Assembly: GCF_001513965.1 (NCBI RefSeq) | Contig: NZ_KQ948042.1 | Coordinates: forward strand, 39,526 to 103,525 | DNA: 64,000 nucleotides | Reading direction: 5' to 3' | Source of the DNA: Streptomyces cellostaticus | Lineage (GTDB): Bacteria > Actinomycetota > Actinomycetes > Streptomycetales > Streptomycetaceae | Shown here: positions 32,339-43,553 of the stretch, one piece after another | Layout: each line of letters opens with the position of its first letter | Position numbering within the stretch: position 1 is the stretch's first letter | Translations under genes and position numbers: made by a program | Notes under the pieces: model-generated | The model's input: the letters and a program-made list of their open reading frames with translations, nothing else | Databases searched by the model: none | What the model was told of the DNA's origin: nothing

Positions 32339-32989
32339 TTAGTCGTCTGCGTCCTCTGCGCCGGGCGCGTCGGGCGCGTCCGGGTCGAACGACGGTACGC
32401 CCTCCTGGGTCTCGGCCTCGATCGCCTCCGCCTCCGGGAGGAAGGGCGCGAGCTCCGGAAGCTCGTCCAGGCCACGCAGGCCCATCCGCTCCAGGAAGTA
32501 GTTCGTCGTCCTGTACAGGATCGCACCTGTTTCGGGTTCCGCGCCCGCCTCCTCGACCAGACCGCGCTGCAGGAGGGTGCGCATCACACCGTCGCAGTTG
32601 ACTCCGCGCACGGCGGAGACGCGGCTGCGGCTGACCGGCTGGCGGTAGGCGACGACCGCGAGGGTCTCCAGCGCAGCCTGGGTGAGGCGGGCGGTCTGGC
32701 CGTCCAGCACGAGCCGCTCGACGGCGGGCGCGTACGCGGCGCGCGTGTAGAAGCGCCAGCCGCCCGCGACGAAGCGCAGCTCGAAGCCGCGGCCCTGCAC
32801 GGTGTACTCGTCGGCCAGCTCGCGCAGCGCGTCCGCGATCTGCCGCTTGGGCCGCTGCAGGATCTTGGCCAGGTGCTCCTCGGTCGCGGGCTCGTCCACG
32901 ACCATGAGGACCGCCTCCAGGGCGGGCTTGAGGTCCAGGCCGGCGACGGTACGGAGCCCCGCCGGAAGTTCTGCGGTCTCCTCGCTCAT
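32339..32989 (-). CDS. scpB: SMC-ScpAB complex subunit ScpB
   Basis: 216-residue kleisin-associated protein with two winged-helix domains: ALEAVLMVVDEPATEEHLAKIL and VVAYRQPVSRSRVSAVRGVNCDGVMRTL are the diagnostic stretches. ScpB dimers bind ScpA and regulate SMC in chromosome condensation and segregation. A C-terminal acidic tail (EAETQEGVPSFDPDAPDAP...) is disordered. ATG at 32989 overlaps the scpA stop as ATGA. Confidence 0.96.
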   Translation of the reverse strand: MSEETAELPAGLRTVAGLDLKPALEAVLMVVDEPATEEHLAKILQRPKRQIADALRELADEYTVQGRGFELRFVAGGWRFYTRAAYAPAVERLVLDGQTARLTQAALETLAVVAYRQPVSRSRVSAVRGVNCDGVMRTLLQRGLVEEAGAEPETGAILYRTTNYFLERMGLRGLDELPELAPFLPEAEAIEAETQEGVPSFDPDAPDAPGAEDADD

Positions 32990-34962
32990 GCCTTCTTCTC
33001 CTCCTTGGGCTGCTCGGGCGGCCGGTCGAACTCGTCGGTGACCATGGGCGCCGCCTCCTCGTCCCCGCCGGTCCAGCGCACCAGCAGCTCGCCGAGCGCG
33101 GCCTCCTGCTCCAGGGCGACGGCCTTCTCGCGGTACAGCTCCAGCAGGGCGAGGAAGCGGGCCACGACGGTGAGGGTGTCGTCGGTGTCCTCGACCAGCG
33201 CGCGGAAGCTTGCCTCGCCGAGATCCCTGAGGCGCGCGACCACGATCCGCGCCTGCTCCTGCACGCTGACCAGCGGTGCGTGGATGTGGTCGATGTACAC
33301 CTGGGGCTTGGCCTTCGGCTGCATCGCCTTGACGGCGAGCTTGGCGAACCCCTCGGGGCCGATGCTGATGACGACCTCGGGCAGCAGCTCGGCGTGGTGG
33401 GGTTCGAGGCCGACGGTACGGGGGTAGCGGCGGGCCTCGTCGTCGAGGCGCTGGGTGAAGATGTCGGCGATCTGCTTGTACGCGCGGTACTGGAGCAGCC
33501 GCGCGAACAGCAGGTCACGGGCCTCCAGCAGCGCCAGGTCGGCCTCGTCCTCGACCTCGGCGGTGGGCAGCAGCCGGGCGGCCTTGAGGTCGAGCAGGGT
33601 GGCGGCGACGACCAGGAACTCGGTGGTCTGGTCCAGGTCCCAGTCCGGCCCCATGGCCCGGATGTGCGCCATGAACTCGTCGGTGACCTTGGAGAGGGCG
33701 ACCTCGGTGACGTCCAGCTTGTGCTTGGAGATCAGCTGGAGAAGCAGGTCGAAGGGTCCCTCGAAGTTCGAGAGACGGACCTTGAAGACGCCGTCGGAAG
33801 GAGGCCCGGCGGGATCTCCTGATCCGGCCGACGCTGCCGACTCCGTGCCGGCAGCAAGGACGACGGACGACGCCCCGGACTCGCCCCGAGCCCCCGACTC
33901 CGACCCGACCGGCCGCCCAGGCGCGCCCCACCGATCCCCCTCCGGCCCGGACGACGACTCAGACCCACCCCCGGCCCACGGCCCCGGTTCTTCTCCAGGC
34001 TGCGGCCCCGGCTCTTCTCCTGCCCGCGACCTCGGTTCTTCTCTGGCCTCCGGCCCCGGCTCGGCGACCGGCACCAGCCCGTGCTCCGGGATCGGCACGG
34101 GCTCCGGCTCCGACTCGGTCGGCCGCTCAAGCGCACCCCAGCGATCGGCCTCCGGCCCGGACGACGACTCAGACCCGCCCCCGGCCCACGGCCCCGGCCC
34201 TTCTCCAGGCTGCGGCCCCGGCTCTTCTCCTGCCCGCGACCTCGGTTCTTCTCTGGCCTCCGGCCCCGGCTCGGCGACCGGCACCAGCCCGTGCTCCGGG
34301 ATCGGCACGGGCTCCGGGGCCGGCACGGGCTCCGGCTCCGACTCGGTCGGCCGCTCAAACGCACCCCAGCGATCGGCCTCCGGCCCGGACGACGACTCAG
34401 ACTCGCCCCCGGCCCACGGCCCCGGCCCTTCTCCAGGCTGCGGCCCCGGCTCGGCGACCGGCACCAGCCCGTGGTCCGGCGTCGGCACGGGCTCCGGCTC
34501 CGACTCGGTCGGCCGCTCAAACGCACCCCACCGATCCACCTCCGGCCCGGACGACGACTCAGACTCGCCCCCGGCCCACGGCCCCGGCCCTTCTCCAGGC
34601 TGCGGCCCCGGCTCGGCGACCGGCACCAGCCCGTGGTCCGGCGTCGGCACGGGCTCCGGCTCCGACTCGGTCGGCCGCTCAAGCGCACCCCACCGATCCA
34701 CCTCCGGCCCGGACGACGACTCAGACTCGCCCCCGGCCCACGGCCCCGGCTCTTCTCCAGGCTGCGGCCCCGGCTCGGCGACCGGCACCAGCCCGTGGTC
34801 CGGCTTCGTGGGGGTCGGCTGTTTCTCGGGCGGGGGCGGTGACGCCACGGCGGCCGCGGGGGCGGCCTCGGCCGGTTCGGGCCGCGAAGCGCCTGGTCCT
34901 CGTCCCAGCGCGCGCCTGCGGCCGGCGCCTGGGCCGGGGGCGGGAGCGTCGTTCGAGGTCAT
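32986..34962 (-). CDS. scpA: Kleisin ScpA with long repeat-rich N-terminal extension
   Basis: Kleisin subunit of the SMC condensin complex. The real ScpA domain occupies about residues 391-640: VRLSNFEGPFDLLLQLISKH at its start, EFLVVAATLLDLKAARLLP, and a C-terminal winged helix (DTLTVVARFLALLELYREKA). Before it lie 390 residues unlike ordinary ScpA (family length about 250-300): a Pro/Ala/Arg segment, then five imperfect repeats of 54-70 residues (55-about 345) containing DHGLVPVAEPGP, SESSSGPE and RPTESEPEPVP. These are acidic, Pro-rich and surely disordered. ATG at 34962. First codons resemble other Streptomyces ScpA, so the extension belongs to the gene. Confidence 0.92.
   Translation of the reverse strand: MTSNDAPAPGPGAGRRRALGRGPGASRPEPAEAAPAAAVASPPPPEKQPTPTKPDHGLVPVAEPGPQPGEEPGPWAGGESESSSGPEVDRWGALERPTESEPEPVPTPDHGLVPVAEPGPQPGEGPGPWAGGESESSSGPEVDRWGAFERPTESEPEPVPTPDHGLVPVAEPGPQPGEGPGPWAGGESESSSGPEADRWGAFERPTESEPEPVPAPEPVPIPEHGLVPVAEPGPEAREEPRSRAGEEPGPQPGEGPGPWAGGGSESSSGPEADRWGALERPTESEPEPVPIPEHGLVPVAEPGPEAREEPRSRAGEEPGPQPGEEPGPWAGGGSESSSGPEGDRWGAPGRPVGSESGARGESGASSVVLAAGTESAASAGSGDPAGPPSDGVFKVRLSNFEGPFDLLLQLISKHKLDVTEVALSKVTDEFMAHIRAMGPDWDLDQTTEFLVVAATLLDLKAARLLPTAEVEDEADLALLEARDLLFARLLQYRAYKQIADIFTQRLDDEARRYPRTVGLEPHHAELLPEVVISIGPEGFAKLAVKAMQPKAKPQVYIDHIHAPLVSVQEQARIVVARLRDLGEASFRALVEDTDDTLTVVARFLALLELYREKAVALEQEAALGELLVRWTGGDEEAAPMVTDEFDRPPEQPKEEKKA
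33927..34800. repeat. Five tandem imperfect 162-210-bp repeats inside scpA
   Basis: Copies start (minus strand) at 34800, 34638, 34476, 34296 and 34086, with periods 162, 162, 180 and 210 bp. The longer units carry inserted EPVPIP-like or AREEPRSRAGEE segments. The first three copies are almost identical at DNA level, indicating recent expansion; reading frame is preserved throughout. Confidence 0.9.
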
Positions 34963-35000
34963 AGCCGTCGCAGGCTATCGCTTGGCGCCCCCGAGGCCGA

Positions 35001-35570
35001 CTACCGACCCCGCAGCCGCCGTACCAGGATGCTCGCGTCCCCTCGGGACTCCAGGTCGGCCAGGACCACGGCGACCGCCTCGCGGACGATGCGGCCGCGG
35101 TCGACGGCGAGGCCGTGCTCGCCTCTGAGGACCAGCCGCGCGTGCTCGAGGTCCATGAGTTCCTCGGCGGAGACGTACACGGTGATCTTCTCGTCGTGCC
35201 GCTCGCGCCCGCTGGGCCGCCGGTTGGCCGCCCGCCCGCGCTTGCGGGGCTGTGCGGCCGCCGCGGGGGCGGAGGCGGCAGAAGAACCTTCCTGCGCCGT
35301 CTGCCGCCGGGCCGGCCGGGTGCGGGACTCGCCGGCCTCGGCCGCTTCCGCCTCCGCCGCTACGTGCTCCGCGCCCTCTCCGTCACCGCCCTGGACGGGC
35401 ACCGACGGCGGCACGTCCTCGGCGGCGGCCACATCGTCGCTCTCCCCCGCGGGAGCCGGCACCCGGGCCTCACCGTTTGCCCCGCGCCGGGGCGTGGACG
35501 GCTGGAGCGCCATCCCCCCTGTCGTACGGAACAGTTCGTCGGCCCCGGGCAGACTCACTCGGCGTGACAC
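35001..35570 (-). CDS. RHH-like DNA-binding protein of the segregation operon (hypothetical)
   Basis: 189-residue protein. About 115 N-terminal residues are Ala/Glu/Pro-rich and disordered; the C-terminus carries KITVYVSAEELMDLEHARLVLRGEHG then VDRGRIVREAVAVVLADLE, a beta strand followed by two helices as in ribbon-helix-helix or related dimeric DNA-binding folds. Located between the ParA-like gene (overlapping by 16 bp) and scpA, it is a candidate DNA-binding partner for that ParA; no ParB motif is seen. Start ATG at 35570; an alternative ATG lies inside (MALQPST). Function is not established. Confidence 0.75.
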   Translation of the reverse strand: MSRRVSLPGADELFRTTGGMALQPSTPRRGANGEARVPAPAGESDDVAAAEDVPPSVPVQGGDGEGAEHVAAEAEAAEAGESRTRPARRQTAQEGSSAASAPAAAAQPRKRGRAANRRPSGRERHDEKITVYVSAEELMDLEHARLVLRGEHGLAVDRGRIVREAVAVVLADLESRGDASILVRRLRGR

Positions 35571-36730
35571 CGGGCGAGCACCTCCCTGGCGAGCTGGCGA
35601 TAGGCGGCGGCACCGACGGAGTTGGAGGCGTACGTGGTGATCGGCTCACCGGCGACCGTGGTCTCCGGGAAGCGGACCGTGCGGCCGATGACCGTGTGGT
35701 AGACGTGGTCGTCGAACGCCTCGACCACACGGGCCAGCACCTCGCGGCTGTGGACCGTGCGCGAGTCGTACATCGTGGCGAGGATGCCGTCCAGTTCCAG
35801 CTCGGGGTTGAGCCGCTCCTGGACCTTCTCGATGGTCTCGGTGAGCAACGCGACACCGCGGAGAGCGAAGAACTCGCACTCCAGGGGGACGATCACCTTG
35901 TGGGCGGCGGTCAGCGCGTTCACCGTGAGCAGGCCGAGCGAGGGCTGGCAGTCGATCACGATGTAGTCGTAGTCGGCCAGCAGCGGCTTGAGCGCCCGCT
36001 GGAGGGTCGACTCGCGCGCGACCTCGGAGACCAGCTGGACCTCGGCGGCCGACAGGTCGATGTTGGAGGGCAGCAGGTCCATGTTGGGGACCGCCGTCTT
36101 CAGCAGGACCTCGTCCGCGGACATGCCCCGCTCCATGAGCAGGTTGTAGACGGTGAGGTCGAGCTCCATCGGGTTGACGCCGAGACCGACCGACAGCGCG
36201 CCCTGCGGGTCGAAGTCCACGAGCAGCACGCGTCGGCCGTACTCCGCGAGCGCGGCACCCAGGTTGATGGTCGACGTCGTCTTGCCGACGCCGCCCTTCT
36301 GGTTGCACATCGCGATGATCGTCGCGGGGCCGTGACTGGTCAGCGGGCCCGGGATCGGGAAGTACGGCAGCGGGCGTCCGGTCGGGCCGACGCGCTCACG
36401 GCGCTGACGGGCAGCGTCGGGCGCGAGCGTGGCCGCGTACTCGGGGTCGGGCTCGTACTCGGCGTCGGGGTCGTAGAAGTGCCCCTCGGGCAGTTCGTCG
36501 TAGTCGGCGAAGTGGTTGTGGGGCGCGCCACTTCCGTCGCCGGCCATGGCGTTCACGTGATGGCCATCCATGCTCTGGTGTGCTGTCCGGGCGGTCTGCG
36601 GTCCCGGACTCTGGTGGGCTGCGAAGGTGCGCACAGCTACGGAGCCGACAGCCTCGAATCCCTCGGGGCCCTGGCCCCGTACAGGCATTCCTGGTTGACC
36701 ACCCCCGGGAGAAAATGTCGACTCATTCAC
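35555..36730 (-). CDS. ParA/Soj-family ATPase
   Basis: 391-residue Walker-type ATPase. The deviant Walker A KGGVGKT lies at about 145-151, with DFDPQGALSVGLG and VIDCQPSLGLLTVNAL (Walker B) downstream, all typical of chromosomal/plasmid ParA-Soj proteins. A 130-residue His/Pro/Tyr-rich N-terminal extension precedes it. GTG at 36730 is chosen because AAGGAGGT lies 9 nt upstream. It is not the parAB locus near oriC but a second ParA-like gene heading the scpA-scpB operon, as in other Streptomyces; it probably positions DNA or a septation/segregation complex. Binding partner is likely the RHH-like product immediately downstream. Confidence 0.92.
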   Translation of the reverse strand: MNESTFSPGGGQPGMPVRGQGPEGFEAVGSVAVRTFAAHQSPGPQTARTAHQSMDGHHVNAMAGDGSGAPHNHFADYDELPEGHFYDPDAEYEPDPEYAATLAPDAARQRRERVGPTGRPLPYFPIPGPLTSHGPATIIAMCNQKGGVGKTTSTINLGAALAEYGRRVLLVDFDPQGALSVGLGVNPMELDLTVYNLLMERGMSADEVLLKTAVPNMDLLPSNIDLSAAEVQLVSEVARESTLQRALKPLLADYDYIVIDCQPSLGLLTVNALTAAHKVIVPLECEFFALRGVALLTETIEKVQERLNPELELDGILATMYDSRTVHSREVLARVVEAFDDHVYHTVIGRTVRFPETTVAGEPITTYASNSVGAAAYRQLAREVLARCHAE

Positions 36731-37102
36731 AAGTCGTCTTACCTCCTTGGTGACCAGGGAACTTCTAGACAAGGTCAGCGTGGCACCATGCCGACGGTTG
36801 GCGACTCTATGGCGTGTCGGCGGTCCGCAGCAACACAATCCGCCGGACCCGGCAGGATGTGTCGGCAATGAAACATCCCGCTGTCAAGGGCGTACGGCCG
36901 TCGCACAGCAGGTTTCACCGGTGTGCGAATCGGTCGAAGGGTTACGTTCGAGGCGAGTTGACCGAGAGTCGCAAAGTGACCATACACACATCCGGCCGGA
37001 CCTTGTCGGGCAAGGTCCGGCCGGGTGCGCACTGTTGACGACCTGTGTTGACGTATCGCCTTTTACCTTTCGGTGACTTAGCGACTCGCCAGGCCGCAGG
37101 GG
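36731..37102. other. Intergenic region upstream of the ParA-like gene
   Basis: 372 bp holding the ald terminator at 36992-37024 and, by position, the promoter of the parA-scp operon. The 36890-36990 part has lower GC and words such as TCGAAGGGTTACGTT, but no confident -35/-10 pair was chosen. No gene recognised. Confidence 0.4.
36992..37024 (-). terminator. Terminator of ald
   Basis: 14-bp perfect inverted repeat CCGGCCGGACCTTG/CAAGGTCCGGCCGG with a 5-nt loop, about 80 bp past the ald stop on the minus strand. Confidence 0.65.
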
Positions 37103-38218
<1,116 letters not shown>

Positions 38219-38325
38219 GTCGATCACGGTCCTTGGCTCAGAGGGTATGGGGGGTGCACTACAAGACATACCCAGGCATGCAGGGGCATACCGGGAGACA
38301 CCGCAGGAGAACGTGCGGCAGAGCC

Positions 38326-38353
38326 AGTCTAATGAAGGTGTTCCGACTGTCTA
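38326..38353 (-). promoter_or_regulatory. Putative ald promoter
   Basis: Minus strand TAGACA (38348-38353) and TAGACT (38326-38331) separated by 16 bp; the -10 matches the Streptomyces HrdB consensus well. It begins inside the gap between ald and the convergent-free upstream gene, about 110 bp before the ald start. Confidence 0.5.
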
Positions 38354-38366
38354 GCCTTTCATTGCA

Positions 38367-40451
38367 TCAATCTTCACTGGATGCACTGCGGATTTCGCAG
38401 GCGTCCGTGTCCTGTTTCGGACTGGACTCCTCCTCCTGCTGTTCCTCGTGCAGCATGCGCTCCGCCATCGCGCGGTGCAGGTGGGCGGCCGTGGGGTCGC
38501 CGAGCCGGTCCAGGGTGTCGGCCAGCCGGAGCTGCAGCGCGGCCTGCAACCGGACCTCCTCGGCACGCCGCGCCCACTCCACCGCCTCCTGGCAGGTGCG
38601 CAGCGACTCCTCGGGCCGTCCCGCGTACTCCTGGACCCGGGCCACTTCGCTCAACGCCCGTGCGTGGGCGGCGACATCACCGTTCTTGCGGTACCCGGCG
38701 GCGGCCGCCCGCCAGTTCCTGAGCGCCTCGCCGTAGCGGCCCGCGTAGGTGTGCGCGGTGGCGATCCGGCCGTACAGCCGGGCGGCCTCCGCGCGCTCGC
38801 CCCGGGCCAGCCGCTCGGCGAGGGCCCGGCCGAACCAGTCGGCGGCCCGGTCGTAGTCCCCCAGCTCCTGGTGGGCGCCGCCTACGGATTCCATCGCGCG
38901 GCGGGTCGCATAGGGGTCGTTTGCTTCGCGTGCGGCGTCCAGGGCGGCCCGGTAGCGGGCCAGCGCGGCCTGGGTGCGGCCGGTCTGCGCGTCCAGATCG
39001 CCCAGGTTCAGCAGGGCCGCGGCCTTCTCCCGGTGCAGCCCGCGCCGCTCGGCGACGTCCAGGACGAGGCCGTGAACGCCGTACAGGTCGGGGGCGGCCG
39101 CCTGCGTGCCGAAGTGCGCCGCCATGGCCCTGACCAGCTGGGACATCAGCCGGCGGGCGAGGGTGTCCAGCTCCCCGTCGGCCACGGCCAGGCGGACGGC
39201 GGCCAGCAGGGCGGGCCTGCGCACGCGCAGCCACTCGGCGGCCGCGCGCGGGGTGGGGAAGCGGAGCGCCGGGGGCGTCTCCTGCAGCTTCTCCCGTGCC
39301 TGCGGGCGGTCCGTCTCGGTGATCGCCCGGCACGACTGCAGCAGCCGTACGGTCCGCTCCAGCATGCGGGCCCGGGCCAGCTGGAGCTCGGCCGGGCGTT
39401 CCTGGCTCTCGGCGAGGGAGCGCAGCAGCGGGTGCAGACAGCCGGGGACGTCGTACTCGGGCAGCGGGGAGTCCACGGCGCGCAGCAGGCCGAGCAGGAC
39501 GAAGTCGTCGAGGGCGGCGCGGGCGGCGTCCACCGAGCAGCCGGCCAGGGCCGAGGCGGTGTGCGGGTCGATCAGGCCGGCCGGGGCGAGGGAGAGCAGG
39601 CGCAGTATCCGGGCGGCGGAGCCGGGCAGCTGGTCGTAGACGAGCCGGAAGACACGGGCGAGCGGGGTGCTCTCGGTGCCCTCGGCTCCCTCGGCACCCT
39701 CGGCGGCGTAGGTGTGCATCCGCTTGGCGAGGTCGGAGACGGCCGCCTGGGGCCGGGAGGCGAGCCAGCCGCCGGCCAGGGTGAGCGCGGCCGGATGGCC
39801 CTGGCAGGCCTCGGCCAGGCTCTCGGCGGAGCGCGGATCGACGGTGATGCGGACGGAGCCGGTGTAGCGGGCGAGGAGTTCCACCGCCGACTTGGTGTCG
39901 AGGCCCCCGAGGGTGCAGGGCCGGACGTCGGCGATGCCGGTGAGCGGGCCGCCCGAGACGGCGAGCACCAGACAGTCCGGGGCCTCGGGCAGCAGCGCGT
40001 CGACCTGCTCGGCACCGGCCGCGTCGTCCAGCAGGAGCAGCGCGCGCCGCTCGGCGAGGGCCGCGCGCAGCGCCTCGGTCAGGTCGTCCTCGCCGGCTCC
40101 GGCGGGTGCCCGCACCTCCAGCGCGGCGAGCAGCTCGCGGGCGGCGCGCTCGATCGGTACCGGGGTGCCGTCGGGCTCGCTGAGCCGGGCCCGCAGCACT
40201 CCGTCGGGGTAACGCTCGGCGATCTGCCGTACGAGTTCCCCGGCGAGGGCAGTGCGGCCGGAGCCGGGGCGGCCCGCGATGAGGAGCACGCGCGCGCGGG
40301 GGGCTTTCCGGCCGGAGAGCGTGTCCAGGCCCGCGCGCTCGATGTCGGCGCGCAGTTCCTTCAACTCCCGTGTGCGGCCCAGGAAATGGTCCTGCACCGC
40401 TGGAGACGCCGACAGCCGCAGGTCGCCTGTGTCCACCGCCTGATCCGTCAC
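38367..40451 (-). CDS. NB-ARC/AAA-type ATPase with TPR repeats, putative regulator
   Basis: 694-residue protein without signal peptide. An NTPase module starts with FLGRTRELKELRADIERA and a P-loop LIAGRPGSGRTALAGELV in which the usual Lys is Arg; Walker B is RALLLLDDAAGAEQV. A winged-helix-like middle (ARVFRLVYDQLPGSAARILRLLSLAP) and, from about residue 470, four to six TPR repeats (AALLNLGDLDAQTGRTQAALARYRAAL and following) complete the SARP/STAND-like layout, but no SARP DNA-binding domain precedes it. GTG at 40451 has GGGAG 8-9 nt upstream. Such STAND proteins act as signalling switches in Streptomyces; target unknown. Confidence 0.85.
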   Translation of the reverse strand: MTDQAVDTGDLRLSASPAVQDHFLGRTRELKELRADIERAGLDTLSGRKAPRARVLLIAGRPGSGRTALAGELVRQIAERYPDGVLRARLSEPDGTPVPIERAARELLAALEVRAPAGAGEDDLTEALRAALAERRALLLLDDAAGAEQVDALLPEAPDCLVLAVSGGPLTGIADVRPCTLGGLDTKSAVELLARYTGSVRITVDPRSAESLAEACQGHPAALTLAGGWLASRPQAAVSDLAKRMHTYAAEGAEGAEGTESTPLARVFRLVYDQLPGSAARILRLLSLAPAGLIDPHTASALAGCSVDAARAALDDFVLLGLLRAVDSPLPEYDVPGCLHPLLRSLAESQERPAELQLARARMLERTVRLLQSCRAITETDRPQAREKLQETPPALRFPTPRAAAEWLRVRRPALLAAVRLAVADGELDTLARRLMSQLVRAMAAHFGTQAAAPDLYGVHGLVLDVAERRGLHREKAAALLNLGDLDAQTGRTQAALARYRAALDAAREANDPYATRRAMESVGGAHQELGDYDRAADWFGRALAERLARGERAEAARLYGRIATAHTYAGRYGEALRNWRAAAAGYRKNGDVAAHARALSEVARVQEYAGRPEESLRTCQEAVEWARRAEEVRLQAALQLRLADTLDRLGDPTAAHLHRAMAERMLHEEQQEEESSPKQDTDACEIRSASSED

Positions 40452-40637
40452 GGGCCACACTCCCGTCCCACCGCGCGCGCAAGCCCGCCGGGTCCTTCCG
40501 GTACGGGCGTCGCCCCTGCTCTTCGGCTCACTCGCGAAGAGCCTAGTTCACGCTCTGCGACGTTCCGTGAGGAGCGCGGCGGACGCATCCCCCGATCGGA
40601 TCAGGCGATCGTCACACCAATGCGCGAACGGGTGAGT

Positions 40638-41264
40638 TCAGGAAGCGAACGGACGCGCGGGCCACGGCGCGTCGGCCGGGCGCAGGGAGTCCAGACCGTC
40701 CCCGCCCCGCGCGGCGACCAGGGAGAGGACGCCCACGACGAGGCAGTTGTTGTGCACGTCACCGGCGAGCACCCGGTGCACCAGTTCGTCGACCGGCACG
40801 CGCGCGTACTCCATGGCGGTCTCCTCGTGCTCCGTCTCGAAGCGCTCACCCTCGGCCTCGGAGAGATTCCGGGCGAGGAAGATCCGCACGGCCTCGTCGC
40901 AGCCGCCGGGGGTGGTGTACACATCGGTCAGCACCCGCCAGTCCTCGGCCTTGACGTGCGCCTCCTCGTACAGCTCGCGCTGGGCGCCGTGCAGCGGGTT
41001 CTCGCCCGGCACGTCCAGCAGGCCGGCCGGGATCTCCCACAGCTTGTGCCGCACCGGGTGGCGGTACTGGTTGATGAGCAGGACCCGGTCCTCCTCGTCC
41101 AGGGCGAGGACGGCGACCGAGCCGGGGTGCACCTGGTAGTCGCGGCGGGCCACCGAGCCGTCGGGCATGACCACCTCGTCCGTGCGGACGGAGGTCTTGT
41201 TGCCCCTGAAGGGGGTCTCCGTCGAGCGGATCTCCCACTCCTCGGGGGTGTCCTTGATCGTCAT
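40638..41264 (-). CDS. Nudix hydrolase, ADP-ribose pyrophosphatase type
   Basis: 208-residue Nudix enzyme of the ADP-ribose/ADP-sugar pyrophosphatase branch (cf. NudF/Rv1700). The fold reads VAVLALDEEDRVLLINQYRHPVRHKLWEIPAG followed by LLDVPGENPLHGAQRELYEE. The box ends EEAHV rather than EEtGU, a His replacing the conserved Gly, which occurs in Streptomyces homologues as I recall. The catalytic Glu residues of RELYEE are intact. ATG at 41264. It lies directly downstream of pyrG (97 bp) behind a hairpin, so it is transcribed separately or by read-through. Confidence 0.88.
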   Translation of the reverse strand: MTIKDTPEEWEIRSTETPFRGNKTSVRTDEVVMPDGSVARRDYQVHPGSVAVLALDEEDRVLLINQYRHPVRHKLWEIPAGLLDVPGENPLHGAQRELYEEAHVKAEDWRVLTDVYTTPGGCDEAVRIFLARNLSEAEGERFETEHEETAMEYARVPVDELVHRVLAGDVHNNCLVVGVLSLVAARGGDGLDSLRPADAPWPARPFAS

Positions 41265-41306
41265 GCCCTGTCCTTCCGCACGCCTTTGAAGACCGGCCAG
41301 ATGAAA

Positions 41307-41343
41307 GCCGGGGTGCTCACCTTGTGAAGGTATGCACCCCGGC
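41307..41343 (-). terminator. Terminator of pyrG
   Basis: 10-bp outer stem GCCGGGGTGC/GCACCCCGGC containing an inner ACCTT/AAGGT stem, 20 bp past the pyrG stop on the minus strand. Confidence 0.65.
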
Positions 41344-41361
41344 CACCGTACAACTGGTGTG

Positions 41362-43011
<1,650 letters not shown>

Positions 43012-43553
43012 GGCCAAGAGGGGGCTCCCGTGGTCGCTGTCTGTGATGCGGTACGGCTGCCGACCCGAATTTTTCCGGGGGTGCCGTCGCTGCGGTTCGG
43101 GGGTTTTTCGCCCACCGGTCCACGGGCTACCAGCGTATCAGCGCCTCGGCGGGATGGCTCCCGGCCACGCTCCGCGCTCGCGTCGACACGGAATCCGCAC
43201 ACCTCCCGTCACACACGTCGACACAGGCACGCACCGGACACACGGGTTTCATCCGCTGGTCACCCGTTCGGCCCACACGGGTTGCCCGGAGCGGCACGCA
43301 GATCATCTACGTGCGTCGTATCCTGCTCGGACACTCGCTGCCGAGCCCGGCCGGAAACGACGGCACACCCCCGCCTGCATCACCCGGAACAACGAGAGCG
43401 CGGCAGTTCGTTGAGCAAAGACTGTCGTTTTGCCTCAGGGCTCGGCGGGCTGCTTTGCTTCACCGCTCAACGACGCATAACAACGACCCCTTGACCGCAC
43501 TAGCGACAGCCCCCCTGCGCGGGGGTGACGTGGCCGTTCGACTGGAGTTGCAC
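43012..43553. other. Divergent intergenic region pyrG / GH15 gene
   Basis: 542 bp without an accepted gene. Around 43405-43475 an inverted repeat CGTTGAGC (43409-43416) / GCTCAACG (43465-43472) encloses a second pairing AGCAAAG/CTTTGCT, giving a possible stem-loop in the leader of the GH15 gene or an operator. A C-rich hairpin (CCCCCCTGCGCGGGGG) lies 30 bp before the GH15 start. A frame from 43311 on the plus strand is an upstream extension of the GH15 frame without family similarity. Confidence 0.4.

Noticed and set aside
30416..33427. 1003-aa plus-strand frame across nudix, rluB and scpB
   Set aside because: Low-complexity shadow typical of 72% GC DNA; three well-supported minus-strand genes occupy the region.
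33927..34800. Possible CRISPR-like array (regular repeats)
   Set aside because: Units are 162-210 bp, in frame and coding, without unique spacers of uniform length.
33455..35128. 557-aa plus-strand frame opposite scpA
   Set aside because: Pure shadow of the Pro/Ser-rich scpA repeats; no ribosome binding site and no family similarity, while the minus-strand frame holds a full ScpA domain.
38448..41327. 959-aa plus-strand frame opposite the NB-ARC/TPR and Nudix genes
   Set aside because: No domain similarity, no start context; antisense of two recognised proteins.
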